Shown here piece after piece: positions 44,632 to 53,289 of a stretch of DNA of 64,000 bases (its first letter is position 1; every line of letters starts with the position of its first letter). The notes under the pieces were generated by a model. The model had not been told where the DNA came from. It searched no databases and was given only the letters and a program-made list of their open reading frames with translations. The stretch comes from CALDSL01 sp039810245. Lineage in GTDB: Bacteria; Chloroflexota; Anaerolineae; Anaerolineales; Anaerolineaceae. A program made the position numbers and the translations under genes. The stretch is taken from assembly GCA_039810245.1 (NCBI GenBank), contig JBDHWQ010000006.1, forward strand, positions 108,119 to 172,118. Direction: 5' to 3'.

Positions 44632-44683
44632 AAGAACGCATGAATTGCCCGGCGCTGCGCCGGGCAATTCATGCGTTCTTTTT
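44632..44683. terminator. 23-bp perfect inverted repeat / terminator
   Basis: The stem 44632-44654 pairs perfectly with 44658-44680 (loop CTG) and is followed by T residues on the + strand. It lies between the end of the histidine kinase gene (minus) and the start of the hydrolase, overlapping the hydrolase -35 element. It probably ends the kinase transcript and may also influence the hydrolase promoter. Confidence 0.75.
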
Positions 44684-44688
44684 GCGAG

Positions 44689-46551
44689 TCAGGCGGGCGA
44701 TGCAACCGGGACGTGATGCAAGCGCTGGGCGGCAGTTTCCGTGAGGGGCACCTGCACGCACACACTGGTGCCGCGCCCGGGGGTGGAGCGGATATCCAGC
44801 AGGCCATTGATCAACTCGGTGCGCTCGCGCAGGTTGACCATGCCCAGGCTGCCGCGCCGGCCGTAGCCGCTGGCTACCTGGCTCAGGTCAAAGCCAATGC
44901 CGTCGTCGTTGACTTCCATCACCGCCACGTCGGGGTCGCCGGGCAGCAGGCCCAGGCGCACGCTTACCAGGCCGGCGTGCGCGTGCTTACGCGCGTTATT
45001 CACCGCTTCTTCGGCCAGGTAGAAAATCACCGTCTGCTCGCCGGGGTCAAGGCGGCGCTCGACGGACGGGTCGGCATCCACCTGCACATTCTGCTGGTAG
45101 GTGTCGCGCATTTTATCTGCCATGGCGGCCAGGGCAGCCACCAGGCCATCGGTTTCCAGCACCAGTGGCCGCAAAGTGAAGAGCATATGGCGAATTTCCT
45201 GGGCAGTGCGGCGCGCAAGATCTTCCAGGCGGGCCAGCTCGCCGTCCATATCACCGCTGTTCTGCGCCAGCATGCGCCGCGCGATGCTCAGGCGCATAGC
45301 AATGGCCGAAACTGACTGGGTGGGGCCATCGTGCAGGTCGCGCGCCAGCTTTTTGCGGGCTTCGTCCTGGATCTCAAGGATATGTTCTTTTTCGTGCTGC
45401 ACCTCCCGGTACAGGCGCGCGTTTTGAATGGAAATGACTGCCTGGTGGCTGATGATCTCCAGCACTTCGCTGCGGTCCGGGGTGAAGAAATCGGGGTCAG
45501 GGTGGGCGAAGAGCATCAGGCCAAAGCTGGATAGGCCGCGCCTCAGCGGCAGGGCCAGTGCGGACTCGCAGTTTTGCAGGCACACCAGCCGTTCCAGCTC
45601 GGGATCGCCGCACGGGCCGTGGAACAGGCGCGCTTCGCCGGTCTGTACCACTTCATTGAGCTGGCCGCGCAGGGCGGGGAAGCTCTGCTGCAGGTCGCCT
45701 TCGGCCAGCAGACGCCCGGCGCTGACGCGCAGGCTGCCGGAGCGCGCCAGGCGTGGCAGGCGGGCCTCGCCGTCATCCAGCATCAGCACCACGCCAACCA
45801 TCCTGGCGGCAGGCGTATCCTGCCCGCCGAGGGCGGCTTCGGCCAGTTCGAGGGCGGTGTCCAGCACGCCTTGCAGGTCGAGCGTGGCGCTCAGGCGTTC
45901 CAGCAGGCGGTAGAAATCTTGCATGCGGTCGTGCTCGGCGCGCTGCGCGCGGCGCTCGTTTTCGATCTGCTGCGCGGCACGCTGCCGGTAGGTTTTGGCC
46001 ACGGCGTCACTCAACCGCCGGCTGAACAGGCCAACCACGCCTCCCAACAGCAGGTTGGCGCCGGCCACGGCCAGCGCGCCGCGCCATATCGCCGCTACCG
46101 GCAGGTCAAAGGGCGATGGCAGGCCGGAAATGCGCCACAGGTACTCCCAGCTCCACAGCACCTGCACGCACAGGAACAGTCCGGCGGTGAGCAGGCTGCC
46201 TTTCATGCCAAAGTATACCGCGCTGGAGAGCAACGCAAGCAGCCCGGCCCACAGCACGGGGCCATTCATGCCGCCGGTGGCGCCGAAAATAACCAGGGCC
46301 ACGCCCCAGTCCATCAACGTGCTCACCCAGCGGTGGGCGGGGATGCGCCGGTTAAGCACGGCCAGCAGCGAAAGCACGATGTTCCAGGCCGCGGCCACCA
46401 GCAGGGCAACCAGGACGGTCACGTTAAGCGCGCCGGCCAGCGCCACGCGCACCACCATGCCCAGCAGCACCAGCCAGCGCAGTGAGATCACCAGCCAGTC
46501 GGATAAGAAGGGTATTTCGGCAACCTGCATTTTTGGCCGTGACGTGCTCAT
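44689..46551 (-). CDS. Sensor histidine kinase (NarL-partner type, HisKA_3)
   Basis: The 620-residue protein has about six N-terminal membrane segments (residues ~15-190) and a linker helix. A GAF-like domain follows (about 225-395, YRLLERLSATLDLQGVLDTALEL), then a HisKA_3 domain with phospho-His in ARDLHDGPTQSV and an HATPase domain (AEEAVNNARKHAHAG, VNDDGIGFDL, GSLGMVNLRERTEL). It would autophosphorylate in response to a membrane or cytoplasmic signal. No response regulator gene is adjacent. It is third in an operon after the YbjN-like and nitroreductase genes. Confidence 0.93.
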   Translation of the reverse strand: MSTSRPKMQVAEIPFLSDWLVISLRWLVLLGMVVRVALAGALNVTVLVALLVAAAWNIVLSLLAVLNRRIPAHRWVSTLMDWGVALVIFGATGGMNGPVLWAGLLALLSSAVYFGMKGSLLTAGLFLCVQVLWSWEYLWRISGLPSPFDLPVAAIWRGALAVAGANLLLGGVVGLFSRRLSDAVAKTYRQRAAQQIENERRAQRAEHDRMQDFYRLLERLSATLDLQGVLDTALELAEAALGGQDTPAARMVGVVLMLDDGEARLPRLARSGSLRVSAGRLLAEGDLQQSFPALRGQLNEVVQTGEARLFHGPCGDPELERLVCLQNCESALALPLRRGLSSFGLMLFAHPDPDFFTPDRSEVLEIISHQAVISIQNARLYREVQHEKEHILEIQDEARKKLARDLHDGPTQSVSAIAMRLSIARRMLAQNSGDMDGELARLEDLARRTAQEIRHMLFTLRPLVLETDGLVAALAAMADKMRDTYQQNVQVDADPSVERRLDPGEQTVIFYLAEEAVNNARKHAHAGLVSVRLGLLPGDPDVAVMEVNDDGIGFDLSQVASGYGRRGSLGMVNLRERTELINGLLDIRSTPGRGTSVCVQVPLTETAAQRLHHVPVASPA

Positions 46552-46578
46552 GCCCTCACCACCCGTGCCTGCCTACGC

Positions 46579-47088
46579 TTACCAGCGGTCGTTATGAATG
46601 CGCTGCGGATCGAAACGATCGGACGGGGGGATGCTCTCGGCAGGATGCCCCACGGCAATCATCGCCACCGGCACGACGCCATCCGGCAGGCAGGCCACGC
46701 GGGCCACACCTTCCAGCCGCTCGGGGGCAGGCCAGACTCCCAGCCACACCGCGCCCAGCCCACCGGCATGAGCTGCCAGCAGCATGTTCTGGGCCGCGGC
46801 GGAGCAGTCCAGCGGCCAGCGGCCGGGCTTGCGCTCGCGCGCCATCACAGCGCAAACGAGGATAATGAGCGGGGCTTCCTGAATGACGCGCACCGACTGG
46901 TGCACCTGGGTAAGCGCATCCAGCACGGCGCGCGAGCGAATGACCACGAACTCCCATGGCTGGCCATTGCCGGCAGAAGGCGCATTCATCGCCGCGCGCA
47001 GCAGCAGTTCCACGTCCGCCGCGCTGACCGGCTCGGCGGTGAAATGGCGCACGCTGCGCCGGGTGAATATCGCCTGCAAGGCGTCCAT
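46579..47088 (-). CDS. Nitroreductase-family flavoprotein
   Basis: The 169-residue protein has the FMN-binding N-terminus FTRRSVRHFTAEPVS, the core NAPSAGNGQPWEFVVI, and the C-terminal AVWLGVWPAPERLEGVA with GHPAE. It belongs to the short nitroreductase/SagB-like group that reduces nitro compounds, quinones or enones with NAD(P)H. AGGGG lies before the ATG. It sits 5 bases after the YbjN-like gene and 27 bases before the histidine kinase. Confidence 0.92.
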   Translation of the reverse strand: MDALQAIFTRRSVRHFTAEPVSAADVELLLRAAMNAPSAGNGQPWEFVVIRSRAVLDALTQVHQSVRVIQEAPLIILVCAVMARERKPGRWPLDCSAAAQNMLLAAHAGGLGAVWLGVWPAPERLEGVARVACLPDGVVPVAMIAVGHPAESIPPSDRFDPQRIHNDRW

Positions 47089-47093
47089 GACAG

Positions 47094-47546
47094 TTACCCC
47101 TCTACTCGCTCCACAGCTTCCACGGGACTGACATCACCGTACACCACCGAAAGGATGCCTGGCAGGTAGCGGTCCATCGTCCACAGGTTGGCGTACACCA
47201 GGTTGGAGACCAGCGCGGTGGTCAACCGGTCGTTTTCCACGTCCAGGCTGGTCTTGTAGCGCAGCTCGCCATCCGAATAGTCCATCTCAAAGTTTCCGAT
47301 TTTTAGGCCGTAATTGGCGCGGGTGATAAACTCCGCGGCGGCAGTGCGTTTTTCTTCGGGAATATTGACCGGCGAGACGGAGTAGAAGAAGAAAATTTGC
47401 TGGTCTTCTTTCACCTGCGCGTAGCAGCTCCACTTGCCGTTCTTGCCCTGAAAGGTCATCTGCAGGATGGGCTGGTTGTCCATCTGCAGGAAATACCATT
47501 CATCATCGGTAAAAAAGCGCTTCACAATGTCAAAGATTTCTGTCAT
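47094..47546 (-). CDS. YbjN-domain protein
   Basis: The 150-residue protein resembles YbjN/type III secretion-chaperone-fold proteins, with strands SCYAQVKEDQQIFFFYSVSP and GNFEMDYSDGELRYKTSLDVEND. In this family such proteins act as small chaperone- or sensory-like factors; the exact role is unknown. GAGGTG is 5 bases before the ATG. First gene of the operon with nitroreductase and histidine kinase. Confidence 0.82.
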   Translation of the reverse strand: MTEIFDIVKRFFTDDEWYFLQMDNQPILQMTFQGKNGKWSCYAQVKEDQQIFFFYSVSPVNIPEEKRTAAAEFITRANYGLKIGNFEMDYSDGELRYKTSLDVENDRLTTALVSNLVYANLWTMDRYLPGILSVVYGDVSPVEAVERVEG

Positions 47547-47797
47547 GGGGACACCTCATACAATAAATGATGAAAGCCTGTTGCCGGCGGGCGCGGTCCC
47601 CCCAGGTGGCCGGCAAATGGACTTCTGTGGGCTGGGTTTCCAGCGATTCTAACATATATACTACCTGCTTTCCGCGGCGTGTCACGTTCCAAAATTGAAA
47701 GGTAGGCGCGCCCAGCGGGGCTGAAGGTTACAATCCGGTTAGCATGCCGGGGCGCGCGAAGGGGGGTATACTGGGAAGCGGAAAGGAGCGCAGCACA

Positions 47798-48850
47798 ATG
47801 GACATGGATGCACGCGATCTGCTGGCGCGCGCGGCACAGGAAGGCGCGCCGGTGCTGGATGGCGAGCTGGCCACGTTTGTGTGGCAGGGGCCGAAAGCGC
47901 CCAAACTGGGTGGCGATTTTACCAACTGGACGGAAAGCCCGCTGGCGCTGGAAGAAGTGGCGCCGGGGGTATGGGCGCGCAGCGTGCGCTTTTTGCCCGG
48001 CGCGTACATCGAGTATGCCTATTTCGCCGGTAAAATGCGCGTGCCCGACCCGCTGAACCCGCGCGTTACGCCCAATGGGGTGGGCTACAACAACCAATTC
48101 TTCTACCTGCCCGGCGCGGGGCCGACCCCACTGGCGCAGCCTGCCGCGGACTTCCCCGCCGGCACGATCACGCGCCACACGCTGCCCGGCCGGCCGTTTC
48201 TCACCACACCCAAACGCTCTGTGTGGTTGTACCAGCCGCCGGGCGCGGGGCCTTTCCCGCTGTGGGTGGTGTGGGATGGCAAGGACTACCTGGAGCGCGC
48301 CGGTCTGGTGAATATCCTGGAACATCTGACTGCCGCGGGGCGCATCCACCCGGTTGCGATGGCCCTGGTGGAAAACGGCGGCGCGAACCGCAGTGTGGAG
48401 TACAACTGCGGCGAGATGACGCTGGGATTCCTTCTGGAAGTGCTGCTGCCCTTCGCGCGCCAGCACCTCAGCCTGCTGGACCCGGCGCAGCACCCTGGAA
48501 GCTACGGCGTGCTGGGCGCTTCGATGGGCGGGCTGATGGCGCTCTACACCGGACTGCGGCTGCCGCGCGTTTTTGGGCGCGTGCTCAGCCAGTCCGGGGC
48601 ATTCCGGTTGGGGGATGGCTACCTGCCGGTGGTGCGCGATTTGATCGAACACGGGCCGCGCCAGGATGTGCGCATCTGGATGGATGCCGGTCGCTACGAG
48701 TGGCTGCTGCAAGCCAACCGCGACACGCACGCGCAGCTCGTCCGGCGCGGCTATGAAGTAGGCTATCGCGAGTACCCGGCCGGGCACAATTACCCGGCGT
48801 GGCGCGACGATCTGCCGCGCGGGCTGGCGTATTTGCTGGGGAAGGAATAA
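47798..48850 (+). CDS. Esterase with N-terminal CBM48/E-set-like domain (Fes/YieL-like)
   Basis: The ~350-residue protein starts at ATG 47798 (AAAGGAG upstream). The first ~105 residues form an E-set/CBM48-like module (FVWQGPKAPKLGGDFTNW, VRFLPGAYIEYAYF) as in enterochelin esterase. The esterase domain has VWDGKDYLERAG, nucleophile LGASMGGLMAL and catalytic His AGHNYPAWRDDLP. It may hydrolyse siderophore esters, feruloyl esters or other carboxylesters. It is the only gene in its unit; a TATACT-like -10 is near 47768. Confidence 0.9.
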   Translation: MDMDARDLLARAAQEGAPVLDGELATFVWQGPKAPKLGGDFTNWTESPLALEEVAPGVWARSVRFLPGAYIEYAYFAGKMRVPDPLNPRVTPNGVGYNNQFFYLPGAGPTPLAQPAADFPAGTITRHTLPGRPFLTTPKRSVWLYQPPGAGPFPLWVVWDGKDYLERAGLVNILEHLTAAGRIHPVAMALVENGGANRSVEYNCGEMTLGFLLEVLLPFARQHLSLLDPAQHPGSYGVLGASMGGLMALYTGLRLPRVFGRVLSQSGAFRLGDGYLPVVRDLIEHGPRQDVRIWMDAGRYEWLLQANRDTHAQLVRRGYEVGYREYPAGHNYPAWRDDLPRGLAYLLGKE

Positions 48851-48864
48851 TAGAAATTTTGTTC

Positions 48865-48893
48865 TTGACAAATGCGTGTGGATAATATATGAT
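48865..48893 (+). promoter_or_regulatory. Strong promoter of the MFS exporter
   Basis: TTGACA (48865-48870), 17 bases, TATGAT (48888-48893). Predicted start near 48900, inside the inverted repeat. Confidence 0.75.
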
Positions 48894-48912
48894 AAAAATA
48901 ATCCATATTATC
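48881..48912. promoter_or_regulatory. Palindromic operator-like site over the -10 box
   Basis: GATAATAT (48881-48888) and ATATTATC (48905-48912) form an 8-bp inverted repeat with a 16-base centre, overlapping the -10 element. Typical position for a repressor-controlled efflux gene. No repressor gene is adjacent. Confidence 0.5.
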
Positions 48913-48955
48913 TAAAAAGCGCAATCCGTGATCCGGTTGCGTCCGAGGAGACCTG

Positions 48956-50215
48956 ATGTCTGATGACCACCCCGTTCCCTCGCCAGCCGGTGACGCTCAT
49001 CCGGATTGGAAACGCAAGACAGCCGTTTTTCTCTCCAGCCAATTCATCTCCCTGTTTGGCTCGTCGCTGGTGCAGTATGCCATCATCTGGCATATCACGC
49101 TCACCACCCAGTCGGGGGTCAGCCTGACCATTTCTACCCTGGCGGGTTTTCTGCCGCAGATGGTCATTTCGCTGTTTGCCGGGGTGTGGGCCGACCGTTA
49201 CAATCGCAAGCTGCTGATCATCCTGGCGGACGGGTTGATCGCGTCGGCCACGCTGGCGCTGGCGATCCTGTTCCTGCTGGGGTATGGCGAGCTGTGGCTG
49301 CTATACCTCATTTTGGCCATACGCTCGCTTGGCGCGGGCATCCAGCAGCCGGCGGTCGGCGCGCTGCTGCCGCAGATTGTGCCCACCGACCGGCTGATGA
49401 AAGTCAACGGCATTAACAGCACCCTGCAGCCGATCCTGTTTATCGCTTCGCCGGTACTGGCGGGCGCCATGTTGAGCCTGTACCGGCTGGAATACATTTT
49501 TTTTGTAGACGTGATCACCGCGGCACTGGCGATGGGGCTGCTGGCGCTGCTGCGCGTGCCAGCGCACGCGCGCGCCACGCAAAAGCCGGCCACCGGTTAC
49601 CTGGATGATCTGGTTGCCGGGGTGAAATACATCCACCAGCACCGCGTGCTGCGAGCGCTGTTCGCCTTTTTCGCGGCGGTGCACGTGCTGGTTGCCCCGG
49701 CGGCCTTTCTGACCCCGCTGCTGGTGGCGCGCTCATTTGGCGAGGAAGTCTGGCGGCTGACCGCCAATGAAGTGACCTTCTTCGTGGGCATGATCCTGGG
49801 TGGGATGCTGATGACCGCCTGGGGCGGCTTCAAAAATCGCTTCCGCACCATCGGGATGGGCTGCGTGCTGCTGGGCCTGTGTTTCTTCAGCCTGGGCATG
49901 GCGCGCGATTTCACCTTATACCTGGCGTTTATGTTCATGGCCGGGCTGCCACTGCCGATGTTTAACGTGCCGGCCACCACTCTGCTGCAGGAAATGGTGG
50001 ACCCGGATTACATGGGGCGCGTGTTCAGCGTAAACAGCATCATTATGACCGCGGCCATGCCGGCGGGAATGCTGCTGTTTGGCCCGCTGGCGGACGTTGT
50101 TTCGATCGAGCTGCTGCTGATCATTTCCGGCCTGCTGATGGCGCTGCCGGGCGTCTGGCTGTATTTCAATCGCCACCTGCATATTGCCGAGCGATCACTT
50201 ACCCCGGCGGATTAG
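48956..50215 (+). CDS. MFS transporter, macrolide/tetracycline-efflux-like (MFS_3)
   Basis: The 419-residue protein has 12 hydrophobic segments, with motif A-like FAGVWADRYNRKLLII and motif B/C-like LYLILAIRSLGAGIQQPAVG. The C-terminal half includes PLPMFNVPATTLLQEMVDPDYMGRVFS, typical of MefA/enterobactin-exporter relatives. GAGGAG lies before the ATG. A strong promoter with a palindromic site precedes it, suggesting inducible export of a toxic compound. Confidence 0.92.
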   Translation: MSDDHPVPSPAGDAHPDWKRKTAVFLSSQFISLFGSSLVQYAIIWHITLTTQSGVSLTISTLAGFLPQMVISLFAGVWADRYNRKLLIILADGLIASATLALAILFLLGYGELWLLYLILAIRSLGAGIQQPAVGALLPQIVPTDRLMKVNGINSTLQPILFIASPVLAGAMLSLYRLEYIFFVDVITAALAMGLLALLRVPAHARATQKPATGYLDDLVAGVKYIHQHRVLRALFAFFAAVHVLVAPAAFLTPLLVARSFGEEVWRLTANEVTFFVGMILGGMLMTAWGGFKNRFRTIGMGCVLLGLCFFSLGMARDFTLYLAFMFMAGLPLPMFNVPATTLLQEMVDPDYMGRVFSVNSIIMTAAMPAGMLLFGPLADVVSIELLLIISGLLMALPGVWLYFNRHLHIAERSLTPAD

Positions 50216-50274
50216 CGCGCGTAACAGGCGCGAACACGCATCGGGTGCGAGTACTAGCGGGGGAACGGAACGGC

Positions 50275-50376
50275 CTAGAAGATGCGCAGCAGGAGCATAC
50301 TCATCAGGACGATGAAGCCCACGAGGGCCAATGCCGCATTCTCCAGCCACGGACGGCGAACACTGCGATGGTTCAT
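50275..50376 (-). CDS. 33-residue single-pass membrane protein
   Basis: A 34-codon gene starts at ATG 50376 with AGGGGAGG 6 bases upstream and ends with TAG at 50275. The peptide MNHRSVRRPWLENAALALVG... has a basic N-terminus, then about 20 hydrophobic residues ending LLLRIF. A well-formed promoter lies upstream at 50448-50476 on the same strand. It resembles small single-pass regulators or assembly factors of membrane complexes. No homologue is recalled. Confidence 0.7.
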   Translation of the reverse strand: MNHRSVRRPWLENAALALVGFIVLMSMLLLRIF

Positions 50377-50447
50377 AATATCCTCCCCTGTTACCACCGG
50401 TAAAGATCTATCGGATACGTAGCTCGCTGCGCGATCGATCTGTTATC

Positions 50448-50476
50448 ATTGTAAAAAGCGCATGGCGCAGAGTCAA
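50448..50476 (-). promoter_or_regulatory. Promoter of the 33-residue membrane protein
   Basis: On the minus strand TTGACT (50476-50471), 17 bases, TACAAT (50453-50448). Confidence 0.7.
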
Positions 50477-50504
50477 CGGGGTGTAACCCTACTGTAAGGT
50501 GGGA

Positions 50505-51005
50505 ATGTCCGAATCGGAAATACTGGCGTTTCTGGACGCACACGAAATCGCCTACCGGCGTTACGAACACGCAGCGGTTTTTACCGTGGCGCAGGCGGAT
50601 GAGATCACGGCGGGGCTGCCGGGAGCGGGCACAAAGAATCTGCTGCTGGTGGAACCGGCCGGCGGGCGCTGCCTGCTGCTGATGGTTCCCGGCGCGAAGC
50701 GTGTGAACTTCCAGCGGCTGGCGCCGCTGGTAGGCGCGGCGAAAGGGCTGCGCTTTGCGCCACCCGAGCTGCTGGCGGATGTGCTGGGCGTGGGTCCCGG
50801 CGCAGTGACGGTGCTGGGACTGGTGAACGATACCGCGCAGCGCGCAGAACTATGGATCGACCGCGCGTTGTGGGCGGCAGGTGAAGTGCACTGCCACCCG
50901 CTGGTAAATACCGCCACGCTGGTGATGCGCACCGGCGAGGTGGAGCGGTTTTTTGCGCTCACCGGGCACGCGCCGCGGTTTCTTGACGTGCCGGCTGCAG
51001 CATAG
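50505..51005 (+). CDS. YbaK/ProX-type aminoacyl-tRNA deacylase
   Basis: The 166-residue protein starts at ATG 50505 (AAGGTGG upstream); a GTG 6 bases earlier is less likely. Domain motifs are HAAVFTVAQADEI, TKNLLLVEPAGG, VPGAKRVNF and GLRFAPPELLADVLGVGPGAVTVLGLVND, with the C-terminal VHCHPLVNTATLVM. The family hydrolyses mischarged tRNA (for example alanyl- or cysteinyl-tRNA-Pro), keeping translation accurate. Confidence 0.92.
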   Translation: MSESEILAFLDAHEIAYRRYEHAAVFTVAQADEITAGLPGAGTKNLLLVEPAGGRCLLLMVPGAKRVNFQRLAPLVGAAKGLRFAPPELLADVLGVGPGAVTVLGLVNDTAQRAELWIDRALWAAGEVHCHPLVNTATLVMRTGEVERFFALTGHAPRFLDVPAAA

Positions 51006-51057
51006 GAACATACAAACTGCCCGTCCCGCGCAGTGGGACGGGCAGACCGCAGAACCA

Positions 51058-52029
51058 TTACCCTTTTTCTTCGCTGCGATCGGTGGCGGGGGGCGGTTCG
51101 TGGGTGAAGGCCGATATTTCGGCGCGCAGCTCGGGGCTGAGCGCCAGGTCGGCGGCGGCCAGTGAGGCTTCAAGCTGGTCGGGATTGCGCGCGCCGATGA
51201 TCGGCGCGGTGACGGCCGGGTGGGATGCGACCCAGGCCACGGCCAGCGTGGCAGGGTGGTAGCCCATCGAACGCGCAAAGTCGCTAAAGCGTCCGGCGGC
51301 GTCGAACATCCACTCCTGGCGGTAGCGTTTGGCGTACATCTGGTTTTCCACCACGCGCCCGCTCTCGGGGCGCAGGCCGGCGCCGTATTTGCCGGAAAGC
51401 AGACCGCCACCCAGCGGGCTGTAGGGGATCACGCCCAGCCCCTCAAACTGCGCCATGGGCAGGATTTCCACTTCGGCCTGGCGCTTGACCAGGTTGTACA
51501 TCGGCTGGAGCACCTCAAAGCGCGCCCAGCCCTGGCGCGCGGAGATGCCCAGCGCTCTGGCCACCTGCCAGGCGGCAAAATTGCTGGCGGCGGGATAGAG
51601 GATTTTGCCCTGGCGCACCAGGTCGTCCAGCGCGCGCAGGGTTTCTTCCAGCGGAGTGTTTTCGTCGAAGTGGTGGATGAAGTACACGTCCAGATAGTCG
51701 GTGTTCAGGCGGCGCAGGCTGGCCTCGATGGCGTGCGCCAGATGCTTGCGCGTCGCGCCGCGCTGGTTGCGGTCGGGGCCGGCGGGGAAATAGGCCTTGC
51801 TGGTGAGCACCAGTTCTTCACGCTGTCCGGCCGCAAGCCGCCCGAGGATTTCTTCGGCGCGGCCACCGTTGTAGACGTTGGCGCAGTCGAAGAAATTGAT
51901 GCCGGCGTCGCGGCAGCGCGCGTACATCGCGCGCGAGGTGTCTTCATCCGCGTCTCCGCCAAACGACATGGTGCCGAAGCATAGCCCGGAGACCTGCACC
52001 CCGGTGCTGCCCAGGAATTTATAGTTCAT
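51058..52029 (-). CDS. Aldo/keto reductase
   Basis: The 323-residue protein has AKR motifs: GINFFDCANVYNGGRAEEILG (catalytic Asp/Tyr), VLTSKAYFP (Lys), YFIHHFDENTPLEETL (His), and the NADP-binding C-terminus SHPAVTAPIIGARNPDQLE. It probably reduces aldehydes or ketones with NADPH (YajO/IolS-like). AAGGAG is upstream. Its ATG overlaps the mtnA stop (ATGA), so the two are co-translated. Confidence 0.93.
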   Translation of the reverse strand: MNYKFLGSTGVQVSGLCFGTMSFGGDADEDTSRAMYARCRDAGINFFDCANVYNGGRAEEILGRLAAGQREELVLTSKAYFPAGPDRNQRGATRKHLAHAIEASLRRLNTDYLDVYFIHHFDENTPLEETLRALDDLVRQGKILYPAASNFAAWQVARALGISARQGWARFEVLQPMYNLVKRQAEVEILPMAQFEGLGVIPYSPLGGGLLSGKYGAGLRPESGRVVENQMYAKRYRQEWMFDAAGRFSDFARSMGYHPATLAVAWVASHPAVTAPIIGARNPDQLEASLAAADLALSPELRAEISAFTHEPPPATDRSEEKG

Positions 52030-53129
52030 GCTCGTGCTCCTTGCTTGCGCCGGGCTTCGGCGCGGGCGACCATTTCGGGCAGGCTGCGCTCGAAGGGCGG
52101 GTAGGCGATACCTTCCTCGGTGATGATGGCGGTGATCAATCCGGCGGGAGTGACGTCGAATGCCGGGTTGACTGCCTGCGTGCCCTCGGGCGTGATCTGC
52201 TCGCTGCCCACGTGGGTCACTTCGCGTGCATCGCGCTCCTCGATCTCGATCTGCGCTCCGGTGGGCGTATCCAGGTCAATGGTGGTGGTGGGACCAACGA
52301 TGTAAAATGGCACGCCATGGTAATGCGCGGCCATGGCCAGGTTGTAGGTGCCGATCTTATTGGCGGTGTCACCGTTGGCGGCCACCCGGTCGCAGCCCAC
52401 CGTAACCAGATCGACGCCTTTATATTTCATCACCCATCCGGAAGCGCCATCGGCGATGACGGCGTGCGGGATGCCGAGCTGCTGCAGCTCCCAGGCAGTG
52501 AGGCGCGCGCCTTGCAGCCGCGGGCGGGTTTCGTCAACGTAGACGAAGATGTCCTTACCAGCCTCGTGCGCGGTGCGGATCACGCCCAGCGCGGTGCCAA
52601 TGCCCACGGTGGCCAGCGCGCCGGTGTTGCAATGGTGGATAAAGCGCGCTCCCTGGGGCACCAGTTCCTGAGCGTTGTCACTGATGCGCCGGCACAGGTC
52701 AATATCTTCCTGGGCGATGGCCTCGGCTTCGTCCAGCACGGCCTGCGCCAGGCCGGCGGGGTGCGCGGCCGGGGTTTGCGCGGTGCGCTGCATCACACGC
52801 GAGACGGCCCAGAACAGGTTGACGGCCGTTGGACGCGCGGCGCGCACCACGGTGGCGGCTTCGTCCAGCGCGGCGCGCAGGGCGGCCACGCCGTCCACGC
52901 CGCGCGCGTGAGGGTGGTCCTGCAGCCACTGGCGAGCGGCCAGCGCCAGGGCATAGCCGGCGGCCGCGCCAATGGCCGGCGCGCCGCGCACGGTCATGTC
53001 GCGGATGGCTTCGGCCAGCGCGCGGTAATCGGTGATATCGCGGGTGGTGAAGGTGTGGGGCAGCACGCGCTGGTCAATCAGCCGCACCGTGCCGTCCAGC
53101 CAGGCGATGCTTTGATAGGGATTGCTCAT
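52026..53129 (-). CDS. mtnA: S-methyl-5-thioribose-1-phosphate isomerase (MtnA)
   Basis: The protein has about 367 residues. I chose ATG 53129; an ATG 12 bases earlier is possible but lacks RBS spacing. Features of the eIF2B-like isomerase are MTVRGAPAIGAAAGYALAL, HHCNTGALATVGIGTALGVIR (catalytic Cys), YVDETRPRLQGARLTAWEL, GCDRVAANGDTANKIGTYNLA (catalytic Asp) and FDVTPAGLITAIITEEG. It converts methylthioribose 1-phosphate to methylthioribulose 1-phosphate in methionine salvage. No other salvage gene is adjacent except the coupled aldo/keto reductase. Confidence 0.94.
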   Translation of the reverse strand: MSNPYQSIAWLDGTVRLIDQRVLPHTFTTRDITDYRALAEAIRDMTVRGAPAIGAAAGYALALAARQWLQDHPHARGVDGVAALRAALDEAATVVRAARPTAVNLFWAVSRVMQRTAQTPAAHPAGLAQAVLDEAEAIAQEDIDLCRRISDNAQELVPQGARFIHHCNTGALATVGIGTALGVIRTAHEAGKDIFVYVDETRPRLQGARLTAWELQQLGIPHAVIADGASGWVMKYKGVDLVTVGCDRVAANGDTANKIGTYNLAMAAHYHGVPFYIVGPTTTIDLDTPTGAQIEIEERDAREVTHVGSEQITPEGTQAVNPAFDVTPAGLITAIITEEGIAYPPFERSLPEMVARAEARRKQGARA

Positions 53130-53289
53130 TGCGGGTTCCATCCTATGGTCTGGTTTCGGATTTGATCTTACCCGCGCCGGCGGGGGATGTCAACCGCGAA
53201 AGACTGGTCTTAAGTACAGGTGCGCGCGGGCGTCTATCTTTCCAGCGCGGATTATAATGAGCGCATATTGTGTAGCGAGGAGATCAAGA

